NCBI RefSeq assembly: GCF_013410035.1
Contig: NZ_JACCBW010000003.1
Span: 124,001-188,000 of the forward strand
Direction: 5' to 3'
DNA length: 64,000 nt
Source of the DNA: Nocardioides cavernae
GTDB lineage: Bacteria > Actinomycetota > Actinomycetes > Propionibacteriales > Nocardioidaceae
Part shown: positions 7,717-16,393 of the stretch, in pieces
Position numbering within the stretch: position 1 is the stretch's first letter
Layout of the letters: each line of letters starts with the position of its first letter
Made by a program: the position numbers and the translations under genes
The notes under the pieces: model-generated
The model's input: only the letters and a program-made list of their open reading frames with translations
Databases searched by the model: none
What the model was told of the DNA's origin: nothing

Positions 7717-8637
7717 GTGGCGAAGGTATCCGTTCCGGAGAAAACACTCGAGCATTGGTCAAGCCTCTATCTTGCGTACAGGTACCGGTCGAGGGCGGCT
7801 ATGTGGTGGCCGGCGACTGGTGTCGACATCGACATTCGATGGCTTCCAAACTGTCCAGGGAAGGCCGTGCAACTCGAACTGAAGACGTCCATTGTGGCAG
7901 GCGCCAACCTTCAAGACGTGAAGGTCAACCTGGGTCAGCTGTGGGACTACGACCAGTTGCCGCCGGGGCAGAAGCCGTTCTATGTCTTCCCGTGGCCAGA
8001 TTGGACCGGCGACCTTGAGGCGGTCGCAATCGCAGCGAATATTCCTCCCAGCGAGCTCGCCTTCTCTCGAAGTGGTCAAGGTTGGTGGTTCGCGGACTGG
8101 CTCGTGGTGCTCACCACCGACCAAGTTGCCAGCGTCCTCGCACCCGAACTGGCGGCTCATGGATCCCCATCCCGAAAGAACGCGTCGTGTCGCCTAGTTC
8201 GGTTCGACCTGACGGCAAGCGCGACCGCACCGACTCGCTTGTGGGGCTCGGGAGCCCCCGAACCCACATGCATTCCGTGGCGGCAGTTCTGGAGCGACCT
8301 TCAGATGTGCGGTCGCGATGGGTGGAGTCAATTGATTCGACTCCCGATGGACTCAGTCACGACTCGCGATTACGACCGGGCGGAGATCGTAGAGATGCTC
8401 CGGCGAGTTAAAGGGACCGATCGCCGTGAGTGGCGCGACACAGAGATGGCCACACTTGCTCCATTCGCCAGCAATCTGTCGGACGGTCCGGACGTGTTCC
8501 GCATCATTGACGACCCGATCGGAGGTCTCGAGCCTCCAAGTAACGCTGACCGAGACGGGGACGGGCAACAGGACCTGTCCGATCGCCGGCAACTCACACT
8601 CATTGAAGCAGGCGCCTTGGGTAGACGGCGGGACTAG
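7717..8637 (+). CDS. Hypothetical protein, possible PD-(D/E)XK nuclease
   Basis: The product is about 306 residues, starting MAKVSVPEKTLEHW. Early in the protein GVDIDIRWLP is followed by AVQLELKTS, a D...E-x-K arrangement like a PD-(D/E)XK nuclease core, preceded by a helix (TLEHWSSLYLAYRYRS) that could supply an upstream Glu. The remainder has several Trp-rich stretches (QGWWFADWLVVLT) and no other recognised motif; the C-terminal tail is charged and likely disordered. I infer a possible DNA-acting enzyme and have only the short motif to support it. The GTG start is supported by the -10 spacing. Confidence 0.5.
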   Translation: MAKVSVPEKTLEHWSSLYLAYRYRSRAAMWWPATGVDIDIRWLPNCPGKAVQLELKTSIVAGANLQDVKVNLGQLWDYDQLPPGQKPFYVFPWPDWTGDLEAVAIAANIPPSELAFSRSGQGWWFADWLVVLTTDQVASVLAPELAAHGSPSRKNASCRLVRFDLTASATAPTRLWGSGAPEPTCIPWRQFWSDLQMCGRDGWSQLIRLPMDSVTTRDYDRAEIVEMLRRVKGTDRREWRDTEMATLAPFASNLSDGPDVFRIIDDPIGGLEPPSNADRDGDGQQDLSDRRQLTLIEAGALGRRRD

Positions 8638-8817
8638 GCTCGTGTCAGCGAGTTCGGGGTTCACCGGTGTGCGGCGCCATGAATAGGTCCGAACCGCGAG
8701 TTCGACCTCTCGCGCGTGGCTGCGGCGCTCGCGGCGGAACGCGCCACCGGCCACAGCCTGAGCCATCGAGACACTCGGTTGGATACCTTTGCGAAACGAA
8801 GCGATGCGCCATGGAAA

Positions 8818-9309
8818 TTAGGCAAGCGCGGCGCGAGCGGGCTTGATTTGTCCTGCGAAGTACTCCGAAAGGTCCCCGTCACTCGCTGCTAGGTGAGCAC
8901 ACCAAGCTTCGGCGATGTCAAAGACGTCCTCGGTCAGGTCGGGATAATTCCAGGAAGGGGCGCTCGGTGTGGCTCGCTCCCACGTCATGTGGGCGAGGTA
9001 CTTATTGAGCATCCATCCGTCTTTTTTGATCCGCGCCACGGCCTTGTCCGGAGCGGGAGTCCAGTCAGGCGCGAAGTCAGTGCGTCGGATGTCGCTGGGG
9101 AAACCCTTGGGCTTGATGAAGAAGTCGATAAGTGCCCGAGCGTGCAAGGCGGCAGAATCAATGTATGCGTTTTCGGCCATTGGGTCCCCGCTGGAAGTTT
9201 CACTGTCGCGTTGCAGGCGCGTTGCGTGAGCCATCTGGCGGAGTTCCGAACTGACGATACGAAGGGCTCGCATCTTCTCGAAGCGGGTTCGTACGGTTTT
9301 AGGAGGCAT
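8818..9309 (-). CDS. Hypothetical helical protein
   Basis: No family is recognised. The 163-residue product starts MPPKTVRTRFEKMRAL, is mostly helical, and contains ENAYIDSAALHARALIDFFIKPKG (residues 45-68) and a LNKYLAHMTWER stretch (residues 98-109). This pattern of a helical bundle with conserved His and Arg resembles AbiV/HEPN-like proteins in general form, but I do not see a clean R-x4-6-H motif. A longer upstream open frame exists, but the basic MPPK start matches the point where protein-like sequence begins. The gene faces away from the relaxase gene across a 660-base non-coding region. Confidence 0.5.
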   Translation of the reverse strand: MPPKTVRTRFEKMRALRIVSSELRQMAHATRLQRDSETSSGDPMAENAYIDSAALHARALIDFFIKPKGFPSDIRRTDFAPDWTPAPDKAVARIKKDGWMLNKYLAHMTWERATPSAPSWNYPDLTEDVFDIAEAWCAHLAASDGDLSEYFAGQIKPARAALA

Positions 9310-9627
9310 AACGAGGAGTGTGCCTGCTACCCCAGCACCTTGCGAATGGGTCGCGCGGCAGGGCCACTGGGCCATCTCGCGTGAAGCGACGCTCAGGCAC
9401 ACCTCCGGGCGGTCGTGGCGGTCGCATACCCGGCTGTGGCTGCGGTTCGCATCGCCTCTGAGCCAAGCCCGATTGGGCGGTCTGGCTCATCATCAGCCTC
9501 AGCTCACCCCTGCTGATCCGGGGCGGGGATAGGCAGGCAGGCATTCGGAGCGACGCTGTGGCGGGTGAGGCCCGGTTGGGTGGCGCCCGCTGCAAGGCCG
9601 CGCGGACGGCGGTGACTGACGCGCTCC

Positions 9628-9650
9628 GGTGCAGTGGGGCCCACTGCACC
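9628..9650. repeat. Perfect 23-base dyad, copy 1
   Basis: GGTGCAGTGGG, one central G, then CCCACTGCACC form an exact 11-base inverted repeat. It pairs with the dyad 43 bases downstream, which differs at one position in each arm with compensation. Confidence 0.8.
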
Positions 9651-9670
9651 GTGGGCTCTTGGGTGATCAC

Positions 9671-9693
9671 GGTGCCGTGGGGCCCACGGCACC
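9671..9693. repeat. Perfect 23-base dyad, copy 2
   Basis: GGTGCCGTGGG, one central G, then CCCACGGCACC. Relative to copy 1, one A:T pair is replaced by C:G in both arms, so the symmetry is kept. The centre-to-centre distance of 43 bases is close to four DNA turns, which would suit cooperative binding by a dimeric protein. Confidence 0.8.
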
Positions 9694-9909
9694 GTGGACT
9701 CCCGTGACGTTCGCGCTCCTCGAGCCGTCTACTGGCACTTCGTTTACGAACCTCTCCTATTACGACACGGCACCGTCGGCAACGCAATGCCCCTCAGAGC
9801 CGACCAGACGTTCATTCAATTCTTCGCCCTGCAGGTGCGCCCGACCTGTCATCCGCTCGCGCCTCCCTGTTCTTGTCCAGGCTTTCGTCCACCTTCACCG
9901 ACTTCACAC

Positions 9910-9948
9910 GGTGTGCAGATCGAGGGGTTCTGGATGAACCTGCACACC
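9910..9948. repeat. Inverted repeat just upstream of relaxase gene
   Basis: GGTGTGCAG (9910-9918) and CTGCACACC (9940-9948) are exact inverted copies with a 21-base spacer. The GGTG/TGCA words echo the two dyads upstream. It is a candidate relaxase recognition hairpin. Confidence 0.6.
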
Positions 9949-9973
9949 TGTGGCTTATGAGGCTTGGCTGGCC

Positions 9974-12900
9974 GTGACGATGTCGATGCGGCGGATGTCC
10001 GCGGGCAGCGGGTACCAGTACCTGCTGCGCAGCGTCGCTGCGGGCGACGGCAACCGCGTCCTGTCGACGCCCCTGACCCGGTACTACTTCGAGGTCGGTA
10101 CGCCGTCCGGCCGCTGGCTGGGCTCTGGTGTCGGCGCCTTCGGCACCGGCCGGCTTCGGTCGGGCATGCAGGTGAGCGAGGAGCAGCTCGCACTGCTTAT
10201 CGGCATGGGCCGAGACCCGATCACGGGAGAGCAACTCGGCCGCGCGTATCCGTCGTACAAGAATCTGTCGGACCGCATCGACGAGCGGGTCGCCGCTCTC
10301 GATCCGGAGATGACCCAAGAGGAGTGCGCCGCCGAGAGGACGCGGATGGAGGCTGAGGAGACCGCGGCCGGGATACGGCGAGCGGTGGCAGGGTTCGACC
10401 TCACCTTCAGCGTCCCGAAGTCGGTCTCCGTGCTTTGGGGTGTCGCCGACGCCGTCACCCAGAAGCGGATCGTCGCGGCCCATCACGCGGCGGTCGCAGA
10501 CGTCATTGCGCTTTTCGAACGAGAGATTGCCTCCACTCGGGCGGGCATCTCCGACGCTGACGGCGCCGTCGCCCAGGTCGACGTGGCGGGTGTCGCGGCC
10601 GTCGCCTACGACCACTTCGACTCGCGCGCCGGGGACCCGCAGCTCCACACGCACGTCGTCGTCGCCAATAAGGTCCTCACCGTCATGGACGGCCGCTGGC
10701 GCAGCCTCGACGGACGCCCGATCTTCGCCTCGCGTACAGGCCTATCCGCGCACTACGACGCACTCCTGGCGGACCGGCTGTCGCGCGACCTCGGCATCGA
10801 CTGGGAGCTGAGGCAGCGCGGACCCGACCGGAATCTTCGATGGGAGATCGCGGGCGTAACCGACGACCTGATCACCGAGTTCTCTAGCCGCACCCGCGAG
10901 ATCGAGCTCAAGAAGGACGAGCTCATCGCCGAGTACGTCGCTCGGCGCGGGCGGATGCCGTCAGCGAAGACCATCGTCGAACTCCGTGCCCAAGCGACGC
11001 TCGCCACCCGCCCGCCGAAGGAAGTCCGGGCACTGGTCGACCTGACAGCTGAGTGGCGGCAGCGTGCCGCCGAGCGGTTGGGGACGGAACCCACGGCATG
11101 GTCGCAGTCGCTGATCGGCCGGGAGGGAGCCCTCCCGACTGTAGACGATGTGCCACCGGCTGCGATCGAGACGATCAGCGCCGGGGTGGTCGCGGCGGTC
11201 TCTGTGAAGCGGGCGGTGTGGACGCATTGGAACCTAATGGCCGAGGCGGCCAAGCAGACGATGGACCTGAGGTTCGCGACGACCGAGGACCGCGAGGCCG
11301 TCGTCGGCCTCATCGTGGATGCGGCGCAGGCACGCTCCGTCGTCCTCACGCCGCCGGAACTCGCCCTCAGCCCGGCTCGGTTCCAGCGCGAGGACGGCAC
11401 GAGCCGGTTCCGCCCGCGGCACGGAGAGAAGTACTCCTCGATCGCAGTGCTCAACGCCGAAGCGAGACTGTTGGCTCGCGCCGAGAAGATGACTGGGCCA
11501 ACCGTGTCGGCCGGGGTTGCTGGTCGTGGCGCGGTCTCGCTGACGGTTCAGCAGCGGCGTGCTGTGGAGAGCGTCTGTCGCTCTGGCCGCCAGGTCGACC
11601 TGCTCGTCGGGCCCGCAGGGGCTGGCAAGACCACCACGATGAGAGCACTCCGCGCGGCCTGGATCAGCGAGCACGGGCGGGGGAGTGTCGTCGGTCTGGC
11701 GCCGTCCGCCGCCGCAGCCCAGGCGCTGGCCGACGACCTCGGCGTGGCGTGCGAGAACACGTCGAAGTGGCTCCACGAGTACGACCACGGCCGGACCGAA
11801 CTCCGCCGAGGTCAACTGGTGATTGTCGACGAGGCGACTCTCGCCGACACGGTGACGCTGGACCGGCTCACGGGGATCGCCGCAGCCGCGGGCGCCAAGG
11901 TGCTGTTGGTCGGTGACCCGCACCAGCTTCAGTCCGTCGATGCCGGCGGAGCCTTCGCACTTCTCGTCGACCGTCGTCCGGACGCCCCGGAGCTGAGTGA
12001 GATCCACCGGTTCACCAACGAGTGGGAGAAGGAGTCCTCACTCGCGCTGAGTCGCGGCGACGTGCAGGTCATCTCGGTCTACGCCCGCCACGAGCGGATC
12101 CGCGAGGGCCTCACGGAGGAGATGGTCGACGCGGCGTACGTTGCCTGGCGCGCGGACTGTGCCGCCGGGCGCGCAAGCATCCTCGTGACCGAGTCGGCTC
12201 GGGATGTCCGGGCGCTCAATGAACGCGCCCGGGCCGAGCGGCTGCTTCTGGATGGCGCCGTCGATCACCGCGAGGCCCACCTGATCGACGGCTGCCGAGC
12301 CTCGGTCGGAGACGTCGTCATCACCCGCCAGAACGACCGCACCATCCGGACCATGCGCGGTGGGTGGGTTAAGAACGGCGATCGCTGGCTGGTCACCGAC
12401 ATCCGGCGGGACGGTTCTGTTGTCGTCAAGCGCCACGGAGGCGACGGCAGGCGAACTGTCCTGCCGCCGCAGTACGTTGCCGAGCACCTCGACCTCGGCT
12501 ACGCCGTCACCGCGCATAGAGCTCAGGGCGTCACCGTCGACACCGCGCACGTCGTCGTGACCGCGTCGACGACCCGAGAGAACTTGTACGTCTCGATGAC
12601 ACGTGGCCGCGATTCGAACATCGCGTACGTCGCCCTCGACCAGCCAGACGACAGCCACTCCACGCCGGAGGCGGATGACGTGACGACCAGAACGGTTCTT
12701 TACGGCGTCCTCCAGCACAGCGGCGCCGATCTGTCTGCCACCCAAACGATCGAGGCCGAGTACGAGCTTCACGGCGGGATCGACCGCCTTGCCGCCGAAC
12801 TCGAGTCCATCGCCGCGGACGCGCAGCGCGCCAGGTTCTCCGACCTCCTGCGGCGCTCCGGCATGACTGCCGGGCAGCACGCCGCGGTCGTCGGCTCCAC

Positions 12901-13489
12901 GGCGTTCGGTCCGCTCACTGCGACGCTCCGACGGGCCGAGGCGTACCACCACGATCTGGAGACCCTCGTGCCCCGGATCGTCGGTCAGCACGGGCTCGAT
13001 GACGCGGACGACATCGCTGCCGTCCTGTCGTATCGACTCGACCGGGTCGCTTCGTCCTCGCCGCGGCACTGCAAACTCCGCCCGCGGCTGATCGGCGGGC
13101 TCGTCCCCGAGCCGCTGGGCCGAATGACTGCAGAGGATCGGCAGGCGATCGACGAACGCAAGGAGCTCATCGAGTCGCGGGCTCGCGCCCTCGCCGAGGA
13201 AGCGGTCGCCCACTCCGAGGCGTGGGCCCGAGGCCTCGGACCGCGCCCCGCCACGGCGACCGGAGGCGACGAAGCCTGGCTGGGTGCGGCGACGACGGTC
13301 GCGGCGTACCGCGACCGCTACAAACTGACCTCTGACCTGCCGCTCGGCGGTGCAGCGAAGAACGATGCTCAGCGCGCGGATCGCCAGCGTGCGCTCGCCG
13401 TCTTGCGTGCGGCGCTCTCGGCCAGCGCTACCCAGCGCCCCCCAACGACTCCGGTAAGTGACCTTGGGCCATTCCGGCTTCATAGGTGA
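9974..13489 (+). CDS. MobF-family (TrwC/TraA-like) conjugative relaxase-helicase
   Basis: The 1171-residue product starts VTMSMRRMSAGSGYQYLLRSV, the usual N-terminus of actinobacterial TrwC-type relaxases, with candidate nucleophile tyrosines at residues 14, 16 and 36-37 (TRYY). The metal-binding three-His motif is in DPQLHTHVVVANK near residue 225. A helicase half follows, with Walker A VGPAGAGKTTT near residue 545 and Walker B VIVDEATLAD near residue 616. A late GYAVTAHRAQGVT and LYVSMTRGR block holds the last helicase motifs. It would nick and covalently hold one strand at oriT and unwind it for transfer. It appears full length and intact. No coupling protein or secretion ATPase is recognised nearby, so transfer would need a helper element. 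The start could also be the ATG at 9980. Confidence 0.9.
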   Translation: MTMSMRRMSAGSGYQYLLRSVAAGDGNRVLSTPLTRYYFEVGTPSGRWLGSGVGAFGTGRLRSGMQVSEEQLALLIGMGRDPITGEQLGRAYPSYKNLSDRIDERVAALDPEMTQEECAAERTRMEAEETAAGIRRAVAGFDLTFSVPKSVSVLWGVADAVTQKRIVAAHHAAVADVIALFEREIASTRAGISDADGAVAQVDVAGVAAVAYDHFDSRAGDPQLHTHVVVANKVLTVMDGRWRSLDGRPIFASRTGLSAHYDALLADRLSRDLGIDWELRQRGPDRNLRWEIAGVTDDLITEFSSRTREIELKKDELIAEYVARRGRMPSAKTIVELRAQATLATRPPKEVRALVDLTAEWRQRAAERLGTEPTAWSQSLIGREGALPTVDDVPPAAIETISAGVVAAVSVKRAVWTHWNLMAEAAKQTMDLRFATTEDREAVVGLIVDAAQARSVVLTPPELALSPARFQREDGTSRFRPRHGEKYSSIAVLNAEARLLARAEKMTGPTVSAGVAGRGAVSLTVQQRRAVESVCRSGRQVDLLVGPAGAGKTTTMRALRAAWISEHGRGSVVGLAPSAAAAQALADDLGVACENTSKWLHEYDHGRTELRRGQLVIVDEATLADTVTLDRLTGIAAAAGAKVLLVGDPHQLQSVDAGGAFALLVDRRPDAPELSEIHRFTNEWEKESSLALSRGDVQVISVYARHERIREGLTEEMVDAAYVAWRADCAAGRASILVTESARDVRALNERARAERLLLDGAVDHREAHLIDGCRASVGDVVITRQNDRTIRTMRGGWVKNGDRWLVTDIRRDGSVVVKRHGGDGRRTVLPPQYVAEHLDLGYAVTAHRAQGVTVDTAHVVVTASTTRENLYVSMTRGRDSNIAYVALDQPDDSHSTPEADDVTTRTVLYGVLQHSGADLSATQTIEAEYELHGGIDRLAAELESIAADAQRARFSDLLRRSGMTAGQHAAVVGSTAFGPLTATLRRAEAYHHDLETLVPRIVGQHGLDDADDIAAVLSYRLDRVASSSPRHCKLRPRLIGGLVPEPLGRMTAEDRQAIDERKELIESRARALAEEAVAHSEAWARGLGPRPATATGGDEAWLGAATTVAAYRDRYKLTSDLPLGGAAKNDAQRADRQRALAVLRAALSASATQRPPTTPVSDLGPFRLHR

Positions 13490-13581
13490 GCCGATGGGTT
13501 GGTCCTCCACAGGGGGAGCGATGTCATCCGCGGTCGCCCGACGCTCGGCGTATCGAGGGAGGCCCGACCCATCCGGAGGCC

Positions 13582-13806
13582 ATGCTGGTCTTGCTCGCGC
13601 TGCCGTTCGCCGCCGCCGCCGCCGCTGCGATGCACCCCTACCTCCAGACCTACGCATCCTCTAACGTTCGTGTCCGACGGGCGCGATCTCTGCCGCTGCG
13701 GTTGCGGACCACCCTTTCCGCCGTCGCGGTCGCTTGCGTCCTTCTGATCGGCATGCATGCGGTGGCGCAGGCCGGGCGTCCGGCGGGTAGAACTTGGTGG
13801 TCCTGA
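13582..13806 (+). CDS. Small two-helix membrane protein
   Basis: No family is recognised. A 74-residue frame from ATG 13582, preceded by GGAGG two bases upstream of the start, encodes MLVLLALPFAAAAAAAMHPY, a basic loop (VRVRRARSLPLRLR) and a second hydrophobic segment (LSAVAVACVLLIGMHAVAQA). Two membrane helices joined by a positive loop are credible for a small membrane protein. It lies about 90 bases after the relaxase gene in the same direction. The short spacing of the ribosome site and the skewed composition leave doubt. Confidence 0.4.
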   Translation: MLVLLALPFAAAAAAAMHPYLQTYASSNVRVRRARSLPLRLRTTLSAVAVACVLLIGMHAVAQAGRPAGRTWWS

Positions 13807-14211
13807 TCCTTGCCTAGGACACGATCAAGGTCAGCCTGCTCGTCGTTTCCATCGTCGCACGGTGCACTGTCCATGTCGCGCGGCCACTTCGGCAACGCTC
13901 AGACCTGCCGCCATTGAATAGGTCAGGCCGCCTGATGCTGCACTCACGCCTTGTCGTCAGATCCGGCGACGCACAGGTGCTGGGATCTGCCCGGCGCCGC
14001 GTGGCGACCACGCTGCGACGATACGTGCCCTGACCGGGCAGCATCTCGGCGCAGAGGTCGAAATCAGGTCGCGAGCGACACTCCATGCGACGCGCACCCC
14101 GTTCACGAAGCCGACAACTGCCCGGTCTGCCCGCCCCCTGCGCACGAAATCCAACTCCACGTCGGAGGGCTCGGGGGGAGTCTGCACTTGTCGTGTTGGC
14201 CCACGACTCGG
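13807..14211. other. Region without recognisable gene
   Basis: About 400 bases between the relaxase module and the HNH-like orphan. Open frames exist on both strands, but none has a ribosome site, a -10-linked start or protein-like content. It may hold the decayed 3' part of the HNH-type gene that follows on the minus strand, or a junction between insertions. Confidence 0.4.
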
Positions 14212-14748
14212 TCAGGCTTGACGACCCTTCGATACGAGAGCGTCCTGCACGACCTGCCAGTCGGCCTCGCGCATCGCATGTTGGGACCTCGGCGACAGGG
14301 CCAACCGCCGTACCTCCGCTGCGGTCATGACACCCGGGGCATCAACCCACTCACTCCCGTAGTCCGCCCGAAACGTCGTCACCTCGACGACCTCGGTGTC
14401 AGCGTCGTCGAACTCGGTGTAGCAGTCGAAGCACCGCCAGTCCGGAGACTTGGTCTTCCTGTACTTGATGTCGGCGGATCCACAGGTAGGGCAAAGTCGG
14501 CGGTCGACTGTCCCCGTCCCCGTGGTGATCTTCTCGACCGTGGAGAAGCCCAACAAGCCGAGCTTGTCCCACAGGACGACACGATCGCCCACCGCGATGG
14601 CTCGGGAGTTCGGGACCCGACTGTTCCATGAGTAGAACGTGCTGATGTCGTCCTCGTAGCCGTCGTTGCCGCCATAGGATCGGTCAGCGGGAGCAAGCGC
14701 CATCAGGAGCCAAGCGCGCCGTGTGCGCGCAGCGTCGGTAGCCATCAC
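14212..14748 (-). CDS. Orphan N-terminal domain of an HNH endonuclease-type protein with zinc ribbon
   Basis: The 178-residue product starts near-leaderless and has a PUA/EVE-like beginning (YEDDISTFYSWNSRVPN, then AVGDRVVLWDKLGLLGFSTVEKI). A zinc ribbon (CPTC ... CFDC, residues about 88-111) and a VTTFRADY segment follow. I recall this architecture as the N-terminal half of actinobacterial HNH endonucleases, in which an HNH domain follows. Here the frame stops at VSKGRQA with no HNH residues, so it is either a truncated nuclease or a free-standing modified-base reader. The GTG at 14748 lies six bases after TAAGCT. Confidence 0.55.
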   Translation of the reverse strand: MMATDAARTRRAWLLMALAPADRSYGGNDGYEDDISTFYSWNSRVPNSRAIAVGDRVVLWDKLGLLGFSTVEKITTGTGTVDRRLCPTCGSADIKYRKTKSPDWRCFDCYTEFDDADTEVVEVTTFRADYGSEWVDAPGVMTAAEVRRLALSPRSQHAMREADWQVVQDALVSKGRQA

Positions 14749-14754
14749 GGCGCG

Positions 14755-14760
14755 AGCTTA
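14755..14760 (-). promoter_or_regulatory. -10 box TAAGCT for the gene at 14748
   Basis: Read on the minus strand, TAAGCT then six bases then GTG. This supports GTG 14748 over the neighbouring ATG 14745. Confidence 0.4.
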
Positions 14761-14876
14761 GGAGCTTCAATCCGAGTCAGCTGGAGAACGCCGGGATCGC
14801 CGTCGTCGGAGCTCGTTCCACGGCCCAGCGATTGCACGAGATGGGCGTTTCAGCCGTTTTTGTCGGGAGCAAGCAC

Positions 14877-14882
14877 TAACCT
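14877..14882 (+). promoter_or_regulatory. Candidate -10 box TAACCT for the defence operon
   Basis: TAACCT is the only TANNNT box found shortly upstream of the first defence gene. It would give a leader of about 30 bases that includes the GAGAGGGA ribosome site. No clear -35 element was seen, so the call is weak. Confidence 0.3.
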
Positions 14883-14920
14883 CCGGGTAAAGAGGAAGTG
14901 CCTCACCGAGAGAGGGAAGC

Positions 14921-16393
14921 TTGTCGGACTGGGACATCGCGGAGCCGCGGGCTGACGCACTCATCGAGTCTCTGCGAGCGTTCGGCTACACGCCGGAGGC
15001 AGCGATCGCCGATCTCGTCGACAACAGCATCTCGGCGGGTGCTAGGACGATCCGGATCGATCTCGTCTGGGACGGTAGGGACTCCGTCGTCACCGTCGCT
15101 GACGACGGTCACGGCATGTCCGAAGCGACGCTGTACGACGCGATGCGGCCGGGCAGTCGGAGCCCCCTCGAAGATCGTTCGACGGACGACCTCGGTCGCT
15201 TCGGACTGGGGCTGAAGACCGCGTCGTTCTCCCAGGCGCGTGAATTGACGGTGCTCACCCGGACGAAGTCCAACGGACACGCTGTACGGCGGTGGGACCT
15301 GGACACCGTCGCGGTGACCGGGGAGTGGCGCCTGCTGCGGTCGGGACCGTCCGACCTGGATCTCACCCCGGACGACGATGCCGGAACCTTGGTGGTTTGG
15401 TCGAAGTGCGACCGGTTGGTCGGCGACGTCGACGCGAGCGATTCGAAGGCGCACGACCGGTTCCTCCAACTGACCCGCCGGGTGAAGCAACATCTCGAAG
15501 CGACGTTCCACCGGTTCTTGGTCGGGCGAGGAAGGGTCACGATGACCGTCAACGGTCAGCCGGTCATCCCGTGGGACCCGTTCCTGACCGATCACCCGGC
15601 CACTCAGCAGCTGTTCTCGGAGGAGCTGCCATTCCAGGGGGAGCTGATCAAGGTGACGGCGTACGTGCTCCCGCACCGCAGCAAACTGACGCCGACCCAG
15701 GCCGACCATGGCCATGGGGCATCAGGATGGAACCAGCAGCAGGGGTTCTACCTCTATCGCTCCAACCGCCTCTTGGTCCAAGGTGACTGGCTCGGGCTCG
15801 GGTTCGCGAAAGACGAGCACACCAAACTCGCGCGCATCGCGGTCGACTTCCCTGCCAGCCTCGATCACGCGTGGCAGGTTGACGTGAAGAAGTCATCCGC
15901 ACGGACTCCGGGGCCGCTTGTCGCTGAGCTCCGGCGTATTGCGAAGGCTGCGCGCTCGCGGGCGGAGGAGGTCTACCGGTTCCGCGGCAAGATCACGGCG
16001 TCCAAGACGAGCCAACCATTCGTCGTAGCGTGGCAGCAGTACACCGATAGAGCGGGCGAGATCCGCTACAAGGTCAACAGGTCGCACCCCGTGATCGTCG
16101 CGCTCCTGGATTCCACCGGTGGGCGAAAACGGGAGGTTGAGAAGGCGCTCCGGTTCATCGAGGAGACCGTCCCCACCACGCTCATCGGCGTCAGCATCGC
16201 CGACTCGCTGGATCAGCAGCCGACCCCCTTCGGAGACGCGCCGAAGGATCTGAAGCCGCTCATCGACTTCGTCTTCACGGACCTTGTGAAGGATGGCTAT
16301 TCGGCCGATGAGGCCTTGGATCGGATCGGAGTCATCGAACCGTTCTCGCAGTTTCCCCAGATTGTCCAAGCCTTCCGAGAGAGTCAGCGATGA
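14921..16393 (+). CDS. GHKL ATPase (MutL/MORC-like), first copy of the defence island
   Basis: The 490-residue product has all GHKL ATP-binding motifs. The N-box is IADLVDNSISAGA (residues 28-40), G1 is VADDGHGMSEA (from residue 57), and the ATP lid is DLGRFGLGLKTASFSQ (from residue 90). The transducer-like region continues to about residue 300 and ends in a helical C-terminus. The family binds ATP and dimerises around nucleic acid. The start is a TTG at 14921 with a strong GAGAGGGA site four bases upstream. The stop overlaps the next start (ATGA), beginning a five-gene translationally coupled run. The order GHKL-Z1-nuclease-AIPR matches predicted MutL-homologue restriction systems. Confidence 0.85.
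   Translation: MSDWDIAEPRADALIESLRAFGYTPEAAIADLVDNSISAGARTIRIDLVWDGRDSVVTVADDGHGMSEATLYDAMRPGSRSPLEDRSTDDLGRFGLGLKTASFSQARELTVLTRTKSNGHAVRRWDLDTVAVTGEWRLLRSGPSDLDLTPDDDAGTLVVWSKCDRLVGDVDASDSKAHDRFLQLTRRVKQHLEATFHRFLVGRGRVTMTVNGQPVIPWDPFLTDHPATQQLFSEELPFQGELIKVTAYVLPHRSKLTPTQADHGHGASGWNQQQGFYLYRSNRLLVQGDWLGLGFAKDEHTKLARIAVDFPASLDHAWQVDVKKSSARTPGPLVAELRRIAKAARSRAEEVYRFRGKITASKTSQPFVVAWQQYTDRAGEIRYKVNRSHPVIVALLDSTGGRKREVEKALRFIEETVPTTLIGVSIADSLDQQPTPFGDAPKDLKPLIDFVFTDLVKDGYSADEALDRIGVIEPFSQFPQIVQAFRESQR

Larger units (their letters stand above)
9310..9973. other. Non-coding region upstream of the relaxase; candidate oriT/control region
   Basis: About 660 bases hold no convincing gene. They contain two related 23-base dyads (9628-9650 and 9671-9693) and a 9-base inverted repeat (9910-9918 with 9940-9948) that ends 25 bases before the relaxase start. 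In MobF systems the transfer origin usually lies beside the relaxase gene and contains inverted repeats near the nick site, so this is the natural place for oriT. No nick sequence is identified. Confidence 0.45.
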
